DNA from: Diplonema papillatum
Taxonomy: Eukaryota; Euglenozoa; Diplonemea; Diplonemida; Diplonemidae
Assembly: GCA_030068145.1 (NCBI GenBank)
Contig: JAPJBO010000046.1
Location: forward strand, 62,001-126,000
Length of the DNA stretch: 64,000 bases
Reading direction: 5' to 3'
The notes under the pieces are model-generated. The model was not told the origin of the DNA and did no database searches. It saw only the letters and a program-made list of their open reading frames with translations. Of the stretch, positions 1 through 9,866 are shown piece after piece. The position numbers and the translations under genes are program-made. Each line of letters begins with the position of its first letter. The first letter of the stretch is position 1.

Positions 1-465
1 CAATATAGCTGGAACCCCACTTTGTTGAAGAAAGGCGCGGCTTTGTCTGTGCGTACGTGGGAAACCCCTGTTTTAAGTGATTTAGCACAGCACGCTGCCA
101 TCCGACGCTTTTGGATATTGACAAGCAAGCTTGTTATCATTAAAAAGCGGGGTGACGCATCACGCGGATTTGTGTTTCAGGACGATCCCGTACGGGCGTA
201 CAGATGGGTGTGGCTTTCGACCTTTTGTTTGTTTGCGCAGCTCGGCTTCCTACGTGCTTTGTTTGTTTGCGTAACTCAGCATTCCTCTGGACTGGGTTCT
301 GGCAAGAGGCGTTTCACCCATAATCCTCCCAGTGGTAGCATCACGGCACTGTCCGATCGGACAACCGTATTTTCCAGGGACGAGAAACGGGTAACTACCC
401 CGTATTGCTGTCGGAATGAGCTGGGCTCTCTCTCCATCAGTAAGGTGAAACTCCAACGAGATCCC
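1..465. other. Stretch without a recognisable gene
   Basis: Open frames exist on both strands but none shows a motif, membrane pattern or splice-bounded structure that I recognise. It may hold the 3' untranslated region of the minus-strand endonuclease gene that ends at 466. Confidence 0.4.
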
Positions 466-1014
466 TCAAGTTCCTCTGTGGCGACTGTCCGTGAATCGAC
501 TCATTGCGAAATCGTAGGTGCTTTCTGGTGCTTCCTGGTCGTGCACGCATACAAGCAAGTCCTTTTTGACCTTCTCCAGGAGTCTGACTACGCCCTGCAG
601 CTGCATCCACGAGACTGAATCACTCGGCGCTGCCACCCACACGGCGTACTCGGAGTGGTATTGGTCGGGATCTCCCCTGTAGAGCACGTAGTCACACCCG
701 TACATGAGGCCGCCCTTCACAACCCAACCCTTCCCCTCGTACCACCCCTTCACGAACCCCTCCTCGGCCCGGCCCCACTGGTCGTCCGCGCCTCCGGGTA
801 TCTCCTCCGACTTCGTTTCTTCGCCGCCGCTGGCCGATTTCCCGTGCCATTCCGTCAGGTACTTCCCCCATCGTGGCCGCGGTAACCGGTCCGCAACGTT
901 CTCCAGCGACCGCTTCATCGCATGGCGCGGTGGACGGATGTCGAAGCCAACCTCTCTCCCGACCCCCTTCGCCCCCACTTTCCTTTTTGCAGGGATCCTG
1001 ATGTCGGCTCCGTC
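466..1014 (-). CDS. tRNA-splicing endonuclease catalytic subunit (Sen2/Sen34 type), 3' exon
   Basis: This exon encodes the C-terminal tRNA-intron endonuclease fold, which cuts introns from pre-tRNAs as part of the nuclear Sen complex. Visible marks are a WVVKGGLMYGCDYVLYRGDP stretch followed by YHSEYAVWV and KVKKDLLVC. From the archaeal and yeast enzymes, the catalytic triad is the Tyr of VLYRGD, the His of YHSEY and the Lys of KVKK, and all three are present. The frame reads openly upstream to an AG acceptor just before 1014 and then meets a stop, so the true start must be in an upstream exon that I did not find; there is no in-frame ATG near the 5' end. The stop is at 466-468. The 182 visible residues are shorter than a whole Sen2, as expected for a last exon. 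Sen2 is a little more likely than Sen34. Confidence 0.8.
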   Translation of the reverse strand, partial: DGADIRIPAKRKVGAKGVGREVGFDIRPPRHAMKRSLENVADRLPRPRWGKYLTEWHGKSASGGEETKSEEIPGGADDQWGRAEEGFVKGWYEGKGWVVKGGLMYGCDYVLYRGDPDQYHSEYAVWVAAPSDSVSWMQLQGVVRLLEKVKKDLLVCVHDQEAPESTYDFAMSRFTDSRHRGT

Positions 1015-1487
1015 CTAACCTCGACAGACGTCTCAGGGTTGGATTGTTCCCCCACTAAGAGGGAGCGTGAGCTGGCTTTCACGGCCCACCAGCGGGACTG
1101 AAAGAATCTTGCCAGGTAGAACGTGGCTACGCTCTGCTGCTACAGCTGCTGCTAAAACCCAGGCTGCCGGCAGCAATCGATGCGCAACCCGCCACGGGCG
1201 GGGTTTTGTGCTTCTAGTGCAGGGAACTACTAAGAAGCGCGAAAAAGGACATAGATTTGTTTGTGTAAGCGCTATGAACACCCACGCATGGGACAGCAGA
1301 ACGGACAAGACATGAACGGCGAGGCTAGCTAGGTCTACGGACGAACAAAGCGCAGTTGCTACCATTGGTGCATTCGAGAGCAGACGGGCGGCATCGCTCA
1401 GCAAGAACGCTGTTTCCGGGTAGGAAAAGCAAAAAAGACGTGCTTCGATTGGCATGTGCCCAGAAGACGCCCTGTCCTATCCGCGCC
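1015..1487. other. Intergenic or intronic stretch
   Basis: It lies upstream of the endonuclease exon and probably contains its missing 5' exon or intron. No motif was recognised in any frame. Confidence 0.35.
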
Positions 1488-1833
1488 CGTCTTTGAGTTT
1501 CGAAGTCTTCGAGGACAGCGACGACGACATCGCCATCTAATTGCCCCGCGGAAACTCCACGCCGCATGCAACCCGTGCATGGTCATTGTCGTTCAAATGG
1601 TGAAAGCGGCGCAGCCCGCCTTCCATCCCATCTTCCCCCACCCGGGGGAGACGGTGAGGATGCGGTGGAGCAGTTCCTTCGACCCTTGGACACATTTTTC
1701 AACGCCCTTTTTTCGCACCATCTTTTCTGTGGCTGGAATTCACTGTGAGCTCTATTGCATCAACATGTTTGGACGCCAGTGCTCTCCAAGGCACCGAGCA
1801 GCCTGAATCTCGCTCAGGTGGAAGAATCTTAGT
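1488..1833 (+). pseudogene. Inverted copy of the 3' end of the 5929-7404 coiled-coil gene
   Basis: This segment matches the last codons and 3' flank of the minus-strand coiled-coil gene (about 5638-5975), but in opposite orientation. It carries the C-terminal FEVFEDSDDDIAI codons, the stop, and about 300 bp of downstream sequence ending in the AATCTTAGTTT repeat. Only the tail is present, so it is a gene fragment. The two copies enclose the p28 gene as an inverted pair about 4 kb apart. Confidence 0.8.
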
Positions 1834-1890
1834 TTAATCTTTAGGCAGGACACTGCCTCTCATGCAGGCTGATGAGGTGAATCGCCACGC
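1823..1890 (+). repeat. Dispersed repeat, family G
   Basis: The core contains AATCTTAGTTTAAT and CACTGCCTCTCATGCA. Related copies lie near 15170, 35850 and 49635. Function unknown. Confidence 0.7.
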
Positions 1891-2449
1891 AGAAAAACAC
1901 GAGGCGCCAATGGCAAGCAGCGATGGCAGCAGGCACCCAGGCAAAGCATTGCTAACTTGAAGGTGTTGAACAAACACACCGGCCCCACCTACCTTCGTGA
2001 TCGAAAGCTTGTGAAAAGAAGAACCGCCATCCACCGCGGTGGACGGTTCCTTGCGCGGTGTGGCTGGAATACGGATCTCCTTCGCGGAGTTCTCGTCCTG
2101 GGTGTGTTATGAGCGTGTATGCTAGAATTCGTGTACGGGTACCCCTGCTGCGGGCAGTATGGCCCAGGCCGTAGGCTTCCTCACGTCGCAGCTGACGCTC
2201 CTTCTTGCTGCCCGTAGTGACCACGCGCTGTCCGGAACTGTCGTCTCGTTTTGACTGTGGCTCTCTGATTCGTGTCCCGTGTGCCGCTGGTTACAACATG
2301 CATCCGGGGGGCGACGCCTTCTCGTGCACGCGGAGCAGCGAGGGTGTGTGTCTGCTATGCACCACCCCACGTCTCGAGTAAGAGAGTCGGTCGGTTCAGG
2401 GCGCGAACGGTTAAGTTTTCAGTTTGGTTAAAGGTGTGCAGCCGAGGCT
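1891..2449. other. Stretch without a recognisable gene, downstream of p28
   Basis: No coding motif or repeat family was recognised. It should include the p28 3' untranslated region. Confidence 0.35.
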
Positions 2450-3093
2450 TTACTTTTTGCTGATGCCCAGCAGCCCCTGCAGCGAGACGGTCAGCTTGCT
2501 GTTGGCCTTCTTGAGGAGCTCCACCTCGGCCTGGTGCTTCTCGAGGTCTTCCTTCCGCCGCTGGATTTCCTGCTGCTCGATGACGGCGCAGCGCTGAGTG
2601 TATTCTTCGACCTTCGCTTCGAGGTCGCCATTCGACGTCTCGAGATCTCCGATCTCCGTGCCGGTGTCTGCCCGAAGCTGCTCCGCCTGCAGCGCCTTGC
2701 GCATGCCGAACGCGATTGAAGACTCGTACAACTTCTTGTACGACGAGATGTTCATCCTGATCTCGTCCCGGACCCGCAGCAGCAGCAGCCCGCGCTCCGC
2801 GCACGTGACGGTGACTTCACGTATCAGCTCGTCGAAGGCCTGGGCGTACAGTTCCTCCCTCACGGGGCACGTCCCGACCTCTCGCGCGCTGAGCTGCTGC
2901 AGCTTCCTGTCGAGGGCCTCCTGCAGGTTCACGACGTCCATCGGGGTCGCCGGCGTGCTCGAAACGTACTGGACCCATTCGATGCCGTCTTCCTTCCACT
3001 GCCGCGGCGGCACGATGGTATTCAACGCGGCTTCCGTGGCCGCCCTCAGAGCATTCTTCGGCGGGTTCCGCTTGCTTGCCGACGACAGGAGCG
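2450..3093 (-). CDS. DNALI1: Axonemal inner-arm dynein light chain p28 (DNALI1 family), main exon
   Basis: The product matches the p28 family across the visible part. Recognisable blocks are IVPPRQWKEDGIEWVQYVSS, LDRKLQQLSAREVGTCPVRE, LYAQAFDELIREVTVTCAER and GLLLLRVRDEIRMNISSYK, then YESSIAFGMRKALQAE and a C-terminal coiled coil ending at a stop at 2450. p28 dimers attach inner-arm dyneins and actin to ciliary doublet microtubules, so the organism should build motile cilia or flagella. The exon carries 213 codons and starts after an AG acceptor at 3094-3095 (phase 1). No ATG is in frame, so the 40-odd residues of the usual N-terminus must lie in an upstream exon that I could not find in the satellite-rich sequence beyond. 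A dispersed 30-bp motif ends exactly at this acceptor. Confidence 0.92.
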
Positions 3094-3290
3094 CTGTTTT
3101 TTTAGAGTTAAAGTTCGCTTGAAATTCCGGTTTTTGTGTGTGTTTTCGGCGGTATTCGCTCGGTCGGTTGCCTGTGACGGCACCGTTCTGGTTGGGAACT
3201 CGACATACTACGTTGCGTGGACTAGCTGATATCTGCCGCTCTGCGATCTGCAGCTGACTGGACAGCTAATACGGGGTTGTTACACACGTG
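3094..3290. other. Upstream flank of p28 with dispersed repeats
   Basis: It contains the family B motif and, at about 3140-3185, a second dispersed sequence (GGTATTCGCTCGG, then GTTGCCTGTGACGG) that recurs near 27741 and 29320. Confidence 0.6.
3099..3125 (+). repeat. Dispersed 30-bp motif, family B
   Basis: On the plus strand it reads TTTAGAGTTAAAGTTCGC and then TTGAAATTCCGG. The same motif sits just 5' of the sulfatase ATG (26376) and again near 29116, with diverged copies near 44970 and 46395. Here it abuts the acceptor of the p28 exon. Confidence 0.8.
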
Positions 3291-4110
3291 AGAACTGGTC
3301 AGGGAATGTAATGTCCCTGCAAGAGGGTTTGCGGTGCAGAATCCTTCTGAGGTGTCTTTCGACCCGGTATGAAGATGTGAGCTTGAAGCCAACTGCCCTG
3401 TTGTTGAAGCATCAACACTTGCACACGTGAGCACTCACCAGGGAATGCGATGTCTCTGCGAGAGAGTTTCTCTGAAGGGTCTTCAACCCAGTGTGAAGAT
3501 GTGAGCCAGCTCTACCATGCCCAAAGCATCAAGTATCTTGCACGCGTGAGAACTCGCCAGGGAATGGAATGTCCCTGCAAGAGGGTAACGGTGCTGAATC
3601 CTTCTGGAAGGTCTTCAACCTTGTACGAAGACTCTACCTCTACCATGCCCAAAGCATCAAGTATCTTGCACGCGTGAGAACTCGCCAGGGAACGGAATGT
3701 CCCTGCAAGAGGGTAACGGTGCTGAATCCTTCTGGAAGGTCTTCAACCTTGTACGAAGACTCTACCTCTACCATGCCCAAAGCATCAAGTATCTTGCACG
3801 CGTGAGAACTCGCCAGGGAATGGAATGTCCCTGCAAGAGGGTTACGGTGCTGAATCCTTCTGGAAGGTCTTCAACCTTGTACGAAGACTCTACCTCTACC
3901 ATGCCCAAAGCATCAAGTATCTTGCACGCGTGAGAACTCGCCAGGGAACGGAATGTCCCTGCAAGAGGGTAACGGTGCTGAGTCTTTCTGGAGGGTCTCA
4001 ACCCAGTACGAAGATGTGATCCTGAGGCCAACTACGTGTTCAAAGCATCAAAATACCTTCCACGCATGAGAACTCGCGAGGGAATGTAATGCCCCTACAA
4101 GAGGGTTGCG
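3290..4110. repeat. 128-bp tandem repeat (satellite)
   Basis: The marker CATGCCCAAAGCATCAAG recurs at 3516, 3644, 3772 and 3900, an exact 128-bp step. The central copies are almost identical, and the flanking copies at 3290-3515 and 4020-4110 are more diverged. Open frames through it are by-products of the repetition. Confidence 0.95.
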
Positions 4111-4560
4111 GTGCTGAATCCTTCTGAATGGTCTTCAAACCGTGTAGAACTCGACAATAAAAAACTTCAATCGGATCCTCAAGCGAACTTTCTCTCAACA
4201 ACAAGAAAAAAAAAGAAGACCTGGATTTTCATACGCGACCAAGGAGTCCGGAGGAGGATGCTCGCCCATTATGTTTCCCTCCTGTGTGCCGCGCTTAGCT
4301 GCTAGCGACTATTTCCTTTGGCAGGCTTTGCTCTCCTGTCTCTTTCGGACAGGGTTCCCTAGACTGCTTTGGGGTGAAGGTGTGGGCTTTACTTTACGAT
4401 TGACAGTAGATCACTTACCGTTTTATCAGCAAAAAACTAAAGAAAACACAAACACCCCTTCACTTGCCCCAAACCGGACGGGCATGAGGTCTCCGACGTA
4501 TTGAAACTTGTGCAGGGAAGTGTTCTGTATGATACGCATGGTGTTCTCTGCTTCGCGTCA
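4111..4560. other. Stretch without a recognisable gene
   Basis: AT-richer sequence between two tandem repeats. No coding motif was recognised. Confidence 0.35.
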
Positions 4561-4564
4561 TCCT

Positions 4565-4822
4565 GTTCACCGTAGACTGGGTAGCCACTCTTGAGATGGT
4601 AGTCTTTGTCTCAGACGCCATTTCTGCAAGCAGCTCGTCGGTTGCTGCCTTTCCAGCAACAAACAGGCTTCACCTCGCGAACTCTTGTAAGCCTGTTCAC
4701 CGTAGACTGGGTAGCCACTCTTGAGATGGTAGTCTTTGTCTCAGACGCCATTTCTGCAAGCAGCTCGTCGGTTGCTCCCTTTCCAGCAACAAACAGGCTT
4801 CGCCTCGCGAACTCTTGTAAGA
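4565..4822. repeat. Tandem pair of about 128 bp
   Basis: A block starting GTTCACCGTAGACTGG occurs at about 4565 and again at about 4693 with few differences. Each minus-strand copy reads openly, but no family was recognised. Confidence 0.9.
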
Positions 4823-5384
4823 AGATAGCAGTCAGGTGTAGCTGGGTCAGCACATCTGTTCCACGTGCATTTGCGGGACGGCAACCAACCCGCCAAAGCT
4901 GTGCGTAGAATGGAAAGGAAAAGGGCGCGCGAATGTACACTCCGATCGATGTCTCTTATTGAACACGGAAACCGCCCCCCGGTCGGGCAAGGAAAGGCGG
5001 GGGGGCGGGGGGGGGGGGGGGGGGGGGGTCAAATGCAGGGAGCCGGCACGAACGACCCCACCTTCCGTTTGTTGTTGCTTGCGGAGGCAAATCGCCCAGT
5101 GATGCCCGAGCGAGGCGGTTATACCACCGTGGGACCGACCGTAGAAACCGGCCACCGCGCCAGGGCCAGTCTGTCGCCTATCTGCTGGAAGTACCTGTTG
5201 GTCCTTTGTTGCTCCGAGTTTTTGATGGTCTAGTGGAACTTGGATCAGAATTCGGCCATTCAGTGTCCAGCCGGCACCGACAACAGAAGGGGAGTGATCC
5301 AGGAGAAGACCTGCACAGGAACACAGGATGCGATCCGAAAGCAAGTCCGGGATGTGTCGTAGGCTCGCATGATAAGCACAGGCG
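4823..5384. other. Stretch without a recognisable gene, with a long G run
   Basis: A run of about 20 G with a single C interruption lies near 5000-5029, and such runs often cause sequencing slippage. No gene was recognised. Confidence 0.4.
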
Positions 5385-5640
5385 CTGCCTGCGGCACCAC
5401 AGTCGGCACTTCGCTGCATCGAACGCCGCCCGCTCTTCTTCCGACCGGTGCTGGGTCAGGTAGCCTGTTTCCTTTGGATCTCACCTCCGTCACGATTCGC
5501 AGCTATCGGTTGGCCGCCTGGCTCGTCCTACCGTCGGTCGGTGTTCACCCTGCTGGGATTCGACCCGGAGGAAGGGCTGACCACATCCGAGCACTCCGCG
5601 GGACCCCCCCTACAGCGATCTCCTGCCTAAAGAATAACTA
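5385..5640 (-). pseudogene. Decayed direct copy of part of the coiled-coil gene
   Basis: This block aligns with about 6177-6425 of the neighbouring coiled-coil gene in the same orientation. Shared stretches are GGCACCACAGTCGG, TCGAACGCCGCCCGCTC, TTCGACCCGGAGGA and CTACAGCGATCTCCTGC. It is well diverged and no frame stays open across it. It lies just 3' of the gene, so the gene end has been duplicated both directly (here) and inversely (1488-1833). Confidence 0.75.
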
Positions 5641-5928
5641 AGATTCTTCCACCTGAGCGAGATTCAGGCTGCTCGGTGCCTTGAGAGCACTGGCGTCCAA
5701 ACATGTTGATGCAATAGAGCTCACAGTGAATTCCAGCCACAGAAAAGATGGTGCGAAAGAAGGGCGTCGAAAATTATGTCCACGGGTCGAAGGAACTGCT
5801 CCACCGCATCCTCACCGTCTCCCCCGGGTGGGGGAAGATGGGATGGAAGGCGGGCTGCGCCGCTTTCACCATTTGAACGACAATGATCATGCACGGGTTG
5901 CATGCGGCGTGGAGTTTCCGCGGGGCAA

Positions 5929-7404
5929 TTAGATGGCGATGTCGTCGTCGCTGTCCTCGAAGACTTCGAAACTGCTGTTGCTGCTGCGCGAGCGGGCAGC
6001 CGCCGGAGCCGCCGGCTGCGGGGCGTTGGAAGGATCACTGTCCGCGTCGGCCGGCAGGACCGGCGTCGCCCTGCGCTGCACGGTGGTCACCGTTTTGTAA
6101 GACCCGTCGTGCCCGGATTCGTCGCTCGCCAAGCTCCTGTCGGCGGGCGTCGTCTCGGCCCGCGTGATCGGAGACAGCGCCGCCTGCGGCACCACAGTCG
6201 GCGCCTCGCTGCCGTCGAACGCCGCCCGCTCCTCCTCCGACCGCTGCTGCGTCTGGTCGCCTGCTTCCGACCTTTGGATCTCGCCTCCGCCGCGTTTCGC
6301 AGCGTCCGGCACGTCACCCTCCGGCTCGTCGGTGGCTGCCCTGTGGTTCGACCCGGAGGAGAGGCTGACCACATCCGAGCACACCGCAGCACCGAGAGCT
6401 CCCCCTACAGCGATCTCCTGCTCCACCGCATCCTCGCCATCTCCCCCGGGTGGGGGGAATGTGGAGGAGAAGGCGGGCGGCACCGGACTACCGGGGACCA
6501 CCGGCGAATCCCTCCTCGCTGGCTCGCTTTTCCCGCCGCCGCCGCCCGCGATGCCGCCGTGCAGCGCGGATACGAGCACGTCGCGCCGGTTGCTGGCCCG
6601 CTCGGCCAAGTCCTTCAGCCGGCTTGCGTGATCGGCCGCTTCGTGCGCGAGCGTCGCCCGGAGCGTGCCCGCCTCGGCCTCGAGCCCGCCGAGCCGGCCG
6701 CGCAGCGCGGTCATCTTCTCGTCGTGGGCACGCGTCTCCTCGGCACGCATCGATTCAAACCTGATTTCGGCCTCCATCCGGTGCGCACCGGCCGCCCGGG
6801 CCGGGCGTGCGTCCGGGGCGTCGGCGCGGCGGGCCGCGAGGGCCTCCGTCAGGCGGAGGACGAGCGCCTCTTTTTCGAGCAGGTCCTGCTCGCCGCTCTG
6901 CACGAGGGCAGACGCGTGGGCGACCTCTTTCCGTAGGCCTTCGACTTCTTCGTCTTCCTCGCGGGCGAGCTGTGCTGTCTCCGACAGGTTGGTCCGGGTT
7001 TCGGTCTCGAGGAGGCGGAGACGGTCGGTCAGCCGGAGTTCCGCTTCCGGGTACGACCGCTTCTTCTCGGCGATGGCTTGCCTGGTTTCCGCGACCTTCC
7101 GCGACAGTCGGTCGCGCGCCTCGCGCTGGTGCTCGACGCCCGCGGCCAGGGCGGCGGCCGCGTCTCGGTGCGCCCTGCCCGCCGCTTGGTGCCGGCGGCA
7201 CTCCCGTTTGACTTGTTCGATGACCGCCGCCTGCTCGTCGATGTACTGCTGGAGGCTCGCCACGTCGCTTGCGGACGTCACGCGCGGGGCGCTCATCTCC
7301 CGCCGGACCCGTCGCAGCTCGTCCGCCCTTGCTTGCAGGGCACTCGCCGTTTGATCTAGCTTGCCGAAATGCCGGTACCCGCGTTTGGACTTCAGCAACC
7401 GAGC
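5929..7404 (-). CDS. Coiled-coil protein with acidic C-terminus, large 3' exon
   Basis: A 491-codon exon begins after an AG acceptor (CGCGCAG, then GCTCGG) at 7405-7406 in phase 0 and ends at a TAA at 5929-5931. No in-frame ATG is near the start, so an upstream exon is expected. Roughly residues 10-285 are heptad-rich and charged (for example LQARADELRRVRREM and KEALVLRLTEALAARR), which predicts a long coiled coil. Residues 290-480 are low-complexity and rich in Ser, Pro, Gly and acidic residues, ending in FEVFEDSDDDIAI. An internal block (STFPPPGGDGEDAVEQ) is repeated in the 3' flank. I do not recognise a family. A structural or cytoskeletal role is only a guess from composition. High GC at third codon positions supports real coding. 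Confidence 0.7.
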   Translation of the reverse strand, partial: ARLLKSKRGYRHFGKLDQTASALQARADELRRVRREMSAPRVTSASDVASLQQYIDEQAAVIEQVKRECRRHQAAGRAHRDAAAALAAGVEHQREARDRLSRKVAETRQAIAEKKRSYPEAELRLTDRLRLLETETRTNLSETAQLAREEDEEVEGLRKEVAHASALVQSGEQDLLEKEALVLRLTEALAARRADAPDARPARAAGAHRMEAEIRFESMRAEETRAHDEKMTALRGRLGGLEAEAGTLRATLAHEAADHASRLKDLAERASNRRDVLVSALHGGIAGGGGGKSEPARRDSPVVPGSPVPPAFSSTFPPPGGDGEDAVEQEIAVGGALGAAVCSDVVSLSSGSNHRAATDEPEGDVPDAAKRGGGEIQRSEAGDQTQQRSEEERAAFDGSEAPTVVPQAALSPITRAETTPADRSLASDESGHDGSYKTVTTVQRRATPVLPADADSDPSNAPQPAAPAAARSRSSNSSFEVFEDSDDDIAI

Positions 7405-7418
7405 CTGCGCGGAGGATT

Positions 7419-7680
7419 TTTACATAAGCGCCAGCTTGAAAGGAAATGCTCGACGATGCTGCCCGACAAAGATCAGAAGGGATCCCAAGTGCTGTAACTA
7501 CCGAACCACGTGTTGAACGGACGTGAGGTCATGCGGGTCTACCCCTACACGACAAATCACACAAACACAACAGGTCAAAAGTCCTGAGTGAGTGAGAAAA
7601 CAACACACAGTGGTGTAAGCGAAGAACCAAGTCGAGTATTTTTCAGAGTGAGTGGAAGAACGGGTCTTGGGTCGTTTGGG
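7419..7680. repeat. Dispersed repeat, family F
   Basis: It begins just 5' of the coiled-coil exon acceptor, so it probably lies in an intron. A second copy in the opposite orientation is at about 30600-30815. Shared blocks include AAGCGCCAGCTTG, GGGATCCCAAGTGCTG, CAACACGTGGTTCGG in reverse, and CACTCACTCAGG-like ends. Confidence 0.8.
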
Positions 7681-7971
7681 GGGGAAGTAGTAGTAGTGAA
7701 CTTGATATGCAGCAACAATGTGACGATAGACTGCAAGCCGCTGCGGACTACCTCTTTGCACGCGTCGTGTCATGCTTCGGTCGCTTCTTGCCCCGCGTAC
7801 GGTTTGCCTCAGGTGCGCGCTTCACGTCCGCAGGGTCTTCTTTCCCCGCTGACAGTTTCAAGTCCGTCCCCTTGACTGCTGTTTCGTCAGATAGTAGGTA
7901 GGGGCAGAAGGAATCTCATTGGTCCATTCATGCGCGTCTTTAATTAGAAGACGAGGCATTTGGCTGCCTTA
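7681..7971. other. Flank of the large foldback element
   Basis: No gene was recognised. The last three bases, TTA at 7969-7971, are the left copy of the target duplication. Confidence 0.5.
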
Positions 7972-8008
7972 GGGACAGCGGATTATTACCCGGGCGGGCC
8001 AACTGCCC
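7972..8008 (+). repeat. Left terminal inverted repeat of the foldback element
   Basis: It begins GGGACAGCGGATTATTACCC and pairs with the reverse complement of 14960-14996. Confidence 0.9.
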
Positions 8009-8099
8009 ACTACTTTCGCCAAAATTTTGGTGGGTGGGTCCCCCCCCCCCCCTCTGGTGGGAATATTTTTTCCCCAAAACTGCATGAAGATTTTCCGAC

Positions 8100-9760
8100 G
8101 GAAACCCACTGTTGCATCAATGTAATGGCCCAAATCTGACCGAAAACCGCTGTTACATCAATGTAATGGGCCAAATCTGGCGAAAAACCACTGTTACATC
8201 ACTTTAATGGGCCGGATTTCACAGAAAACCACTGTTACATCAATGTAATGGCCCAAATTTGACGGAAAACCACTGTTACATTGATGTGATGGGCAGAATC
8301 TGACGGAAAAGCACTGTTACATCATGTAATGGCCCAAATTTGACGGAAAACCACTGTTACATCAATGTAATGGCCCAAATTTGACGGAGAACCACTGTTA
8401 CATTGATGTAATGGGCAGAATCTGACGGAAAACCACTGTTACATCAATGTAATGACCCAAATTTGACCGAAAACCACTGTTACATCGATGTAATGGGCAG
8501 AATCTGACGGAAAACCACTGTTACATCAATGTAATGGCCCAAATCTGACCGAAAACCACTGTTACATCAATGTAATGGCCCAAATTTGACGGAAAACCAC
8601 TGTTACATCAATGTAATGGCCCAAATTTGACGCAAAGCCACTGTTACATCAATGTAATGGGCAGAATTTGACGGAAAACCACTGTTACATCAATGTAATG
8701 GCCCAAATTTGACGGAAAACCACTGTTACATTGATGTAATGGGCAGAATCTGACGGAAAACCACTGTTACATCATGTAATGGCCCAAATTTGACGGAAAA
8801 CCACTGTTACATCAATGTAATGGCCCAAATTTGACGGAAAACCACTGTTACATCAATGTAATGGGCAGAATTTGACGGAAAACCACTGTTACATCAATGT
8901 AATGGCCCAAATTTGACGGAAAACCACTGTTACATCAATGTAATGGCCCAAATTTGACGGAAAACCACTGTTACATTGATGTAATGGGCAGAATCTGACG
9001 GAAAACCACTGTTACATCAATGTAATGACCCAAATTTGACCGAAAACCACTGTTACATCGATGTAATGGGCAGAATTTGACGAAAAACCACTGTTACATC
9101 AATGTAATGGCCCAAATCTGACCGAAAACCACTGTTACATCAATGTAATGGGCAGAATTTGACCGAAAACCACTGTTACATCAATGTAATGGCCCAAATT
9201 TGACGGAAAACCACTGTTACATCGATGTAATGGGCAGAATCTGACGGAAAACCACTGTTACATCAATGTAATGGCCCAAATTTGACCGAAAACCACTGTT
9301 ACATCGATGTAATGGGCAGAATTTGACGGAAAACCACTGTTACATCAATGTAATGGCCCAAATTTGACCGAAAACCACTGTTACATCGATGTAATGGGCA
9401 GAATTTGACGGAAGACCACTGTTACATCGATGTAATGGGCAGAATCTGACGGAAAACCGCTGTTACATCGATGTAATGGGCAGAATCTGACGGAAAACCA
9501 CTGTTACATCAATGTCATGGGCAGAATCTGACGGAAAACCACTGTTACATCAATGTAATGGGCAGAATCTTGACGGAAAACCACTGTTACATCAATGTAA
9601 TGGGCCAAATTTGACCGAAAACCACTGTTACATGAATGTAATGGGCAGAATCTGACCGAAAACCACTGTTACATCAATGTAATGGCAGAATTTGACGGAA
9701 AACCACTATTACACCAATGTAACGGGCCGAATTTCACAGAAAACCACTGTTACATCAAAG
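8100..9760 (+). repeat. Left array of 41-bp units, about 40 copies
   Basis: Each unit holds CCACTGTTACATCAATGTAA followed by one of two variants, GGCCCAAATTTGAC or GGGCAGAATCTGAC, and then a GGAAAA or CGAAAA joint. TTACATCGATGTAA versions are perfect 14-nt palindromes. Copy number is estimated from length divided by period. There are no variable spacers, so this is not a CRISPR array. Confidence 0.95.
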
Positions 9761-9866
9761 GCGCAAAAACTGAAAAAGACAGTTTTTTGAACAGTCGGCC
9801 AAGAATGAAAGGTTTTTTTTTTTTTTTTGCCAGAGCTCCTGTGGTTGATGCAGTAGTACCTTGGGT
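9761..9866. other. Left half of a tRNA-like pol III segment
   Basis: After a run of T comes TGGTTGATGCAG (9842-9853), a near match to a pol III A box. The segment is cut at 9867 by an inserted element and continues at 11363 with a B box. TACCTTGGGT at 9857-9866 is the left target duplication. Confidence 0.5.

Noticed and set aside
5902-6936. A 344-codon plus-strand gene
   Set aside because: It is the Arg-rich shadow of the minus-strand coiled-coil exon.
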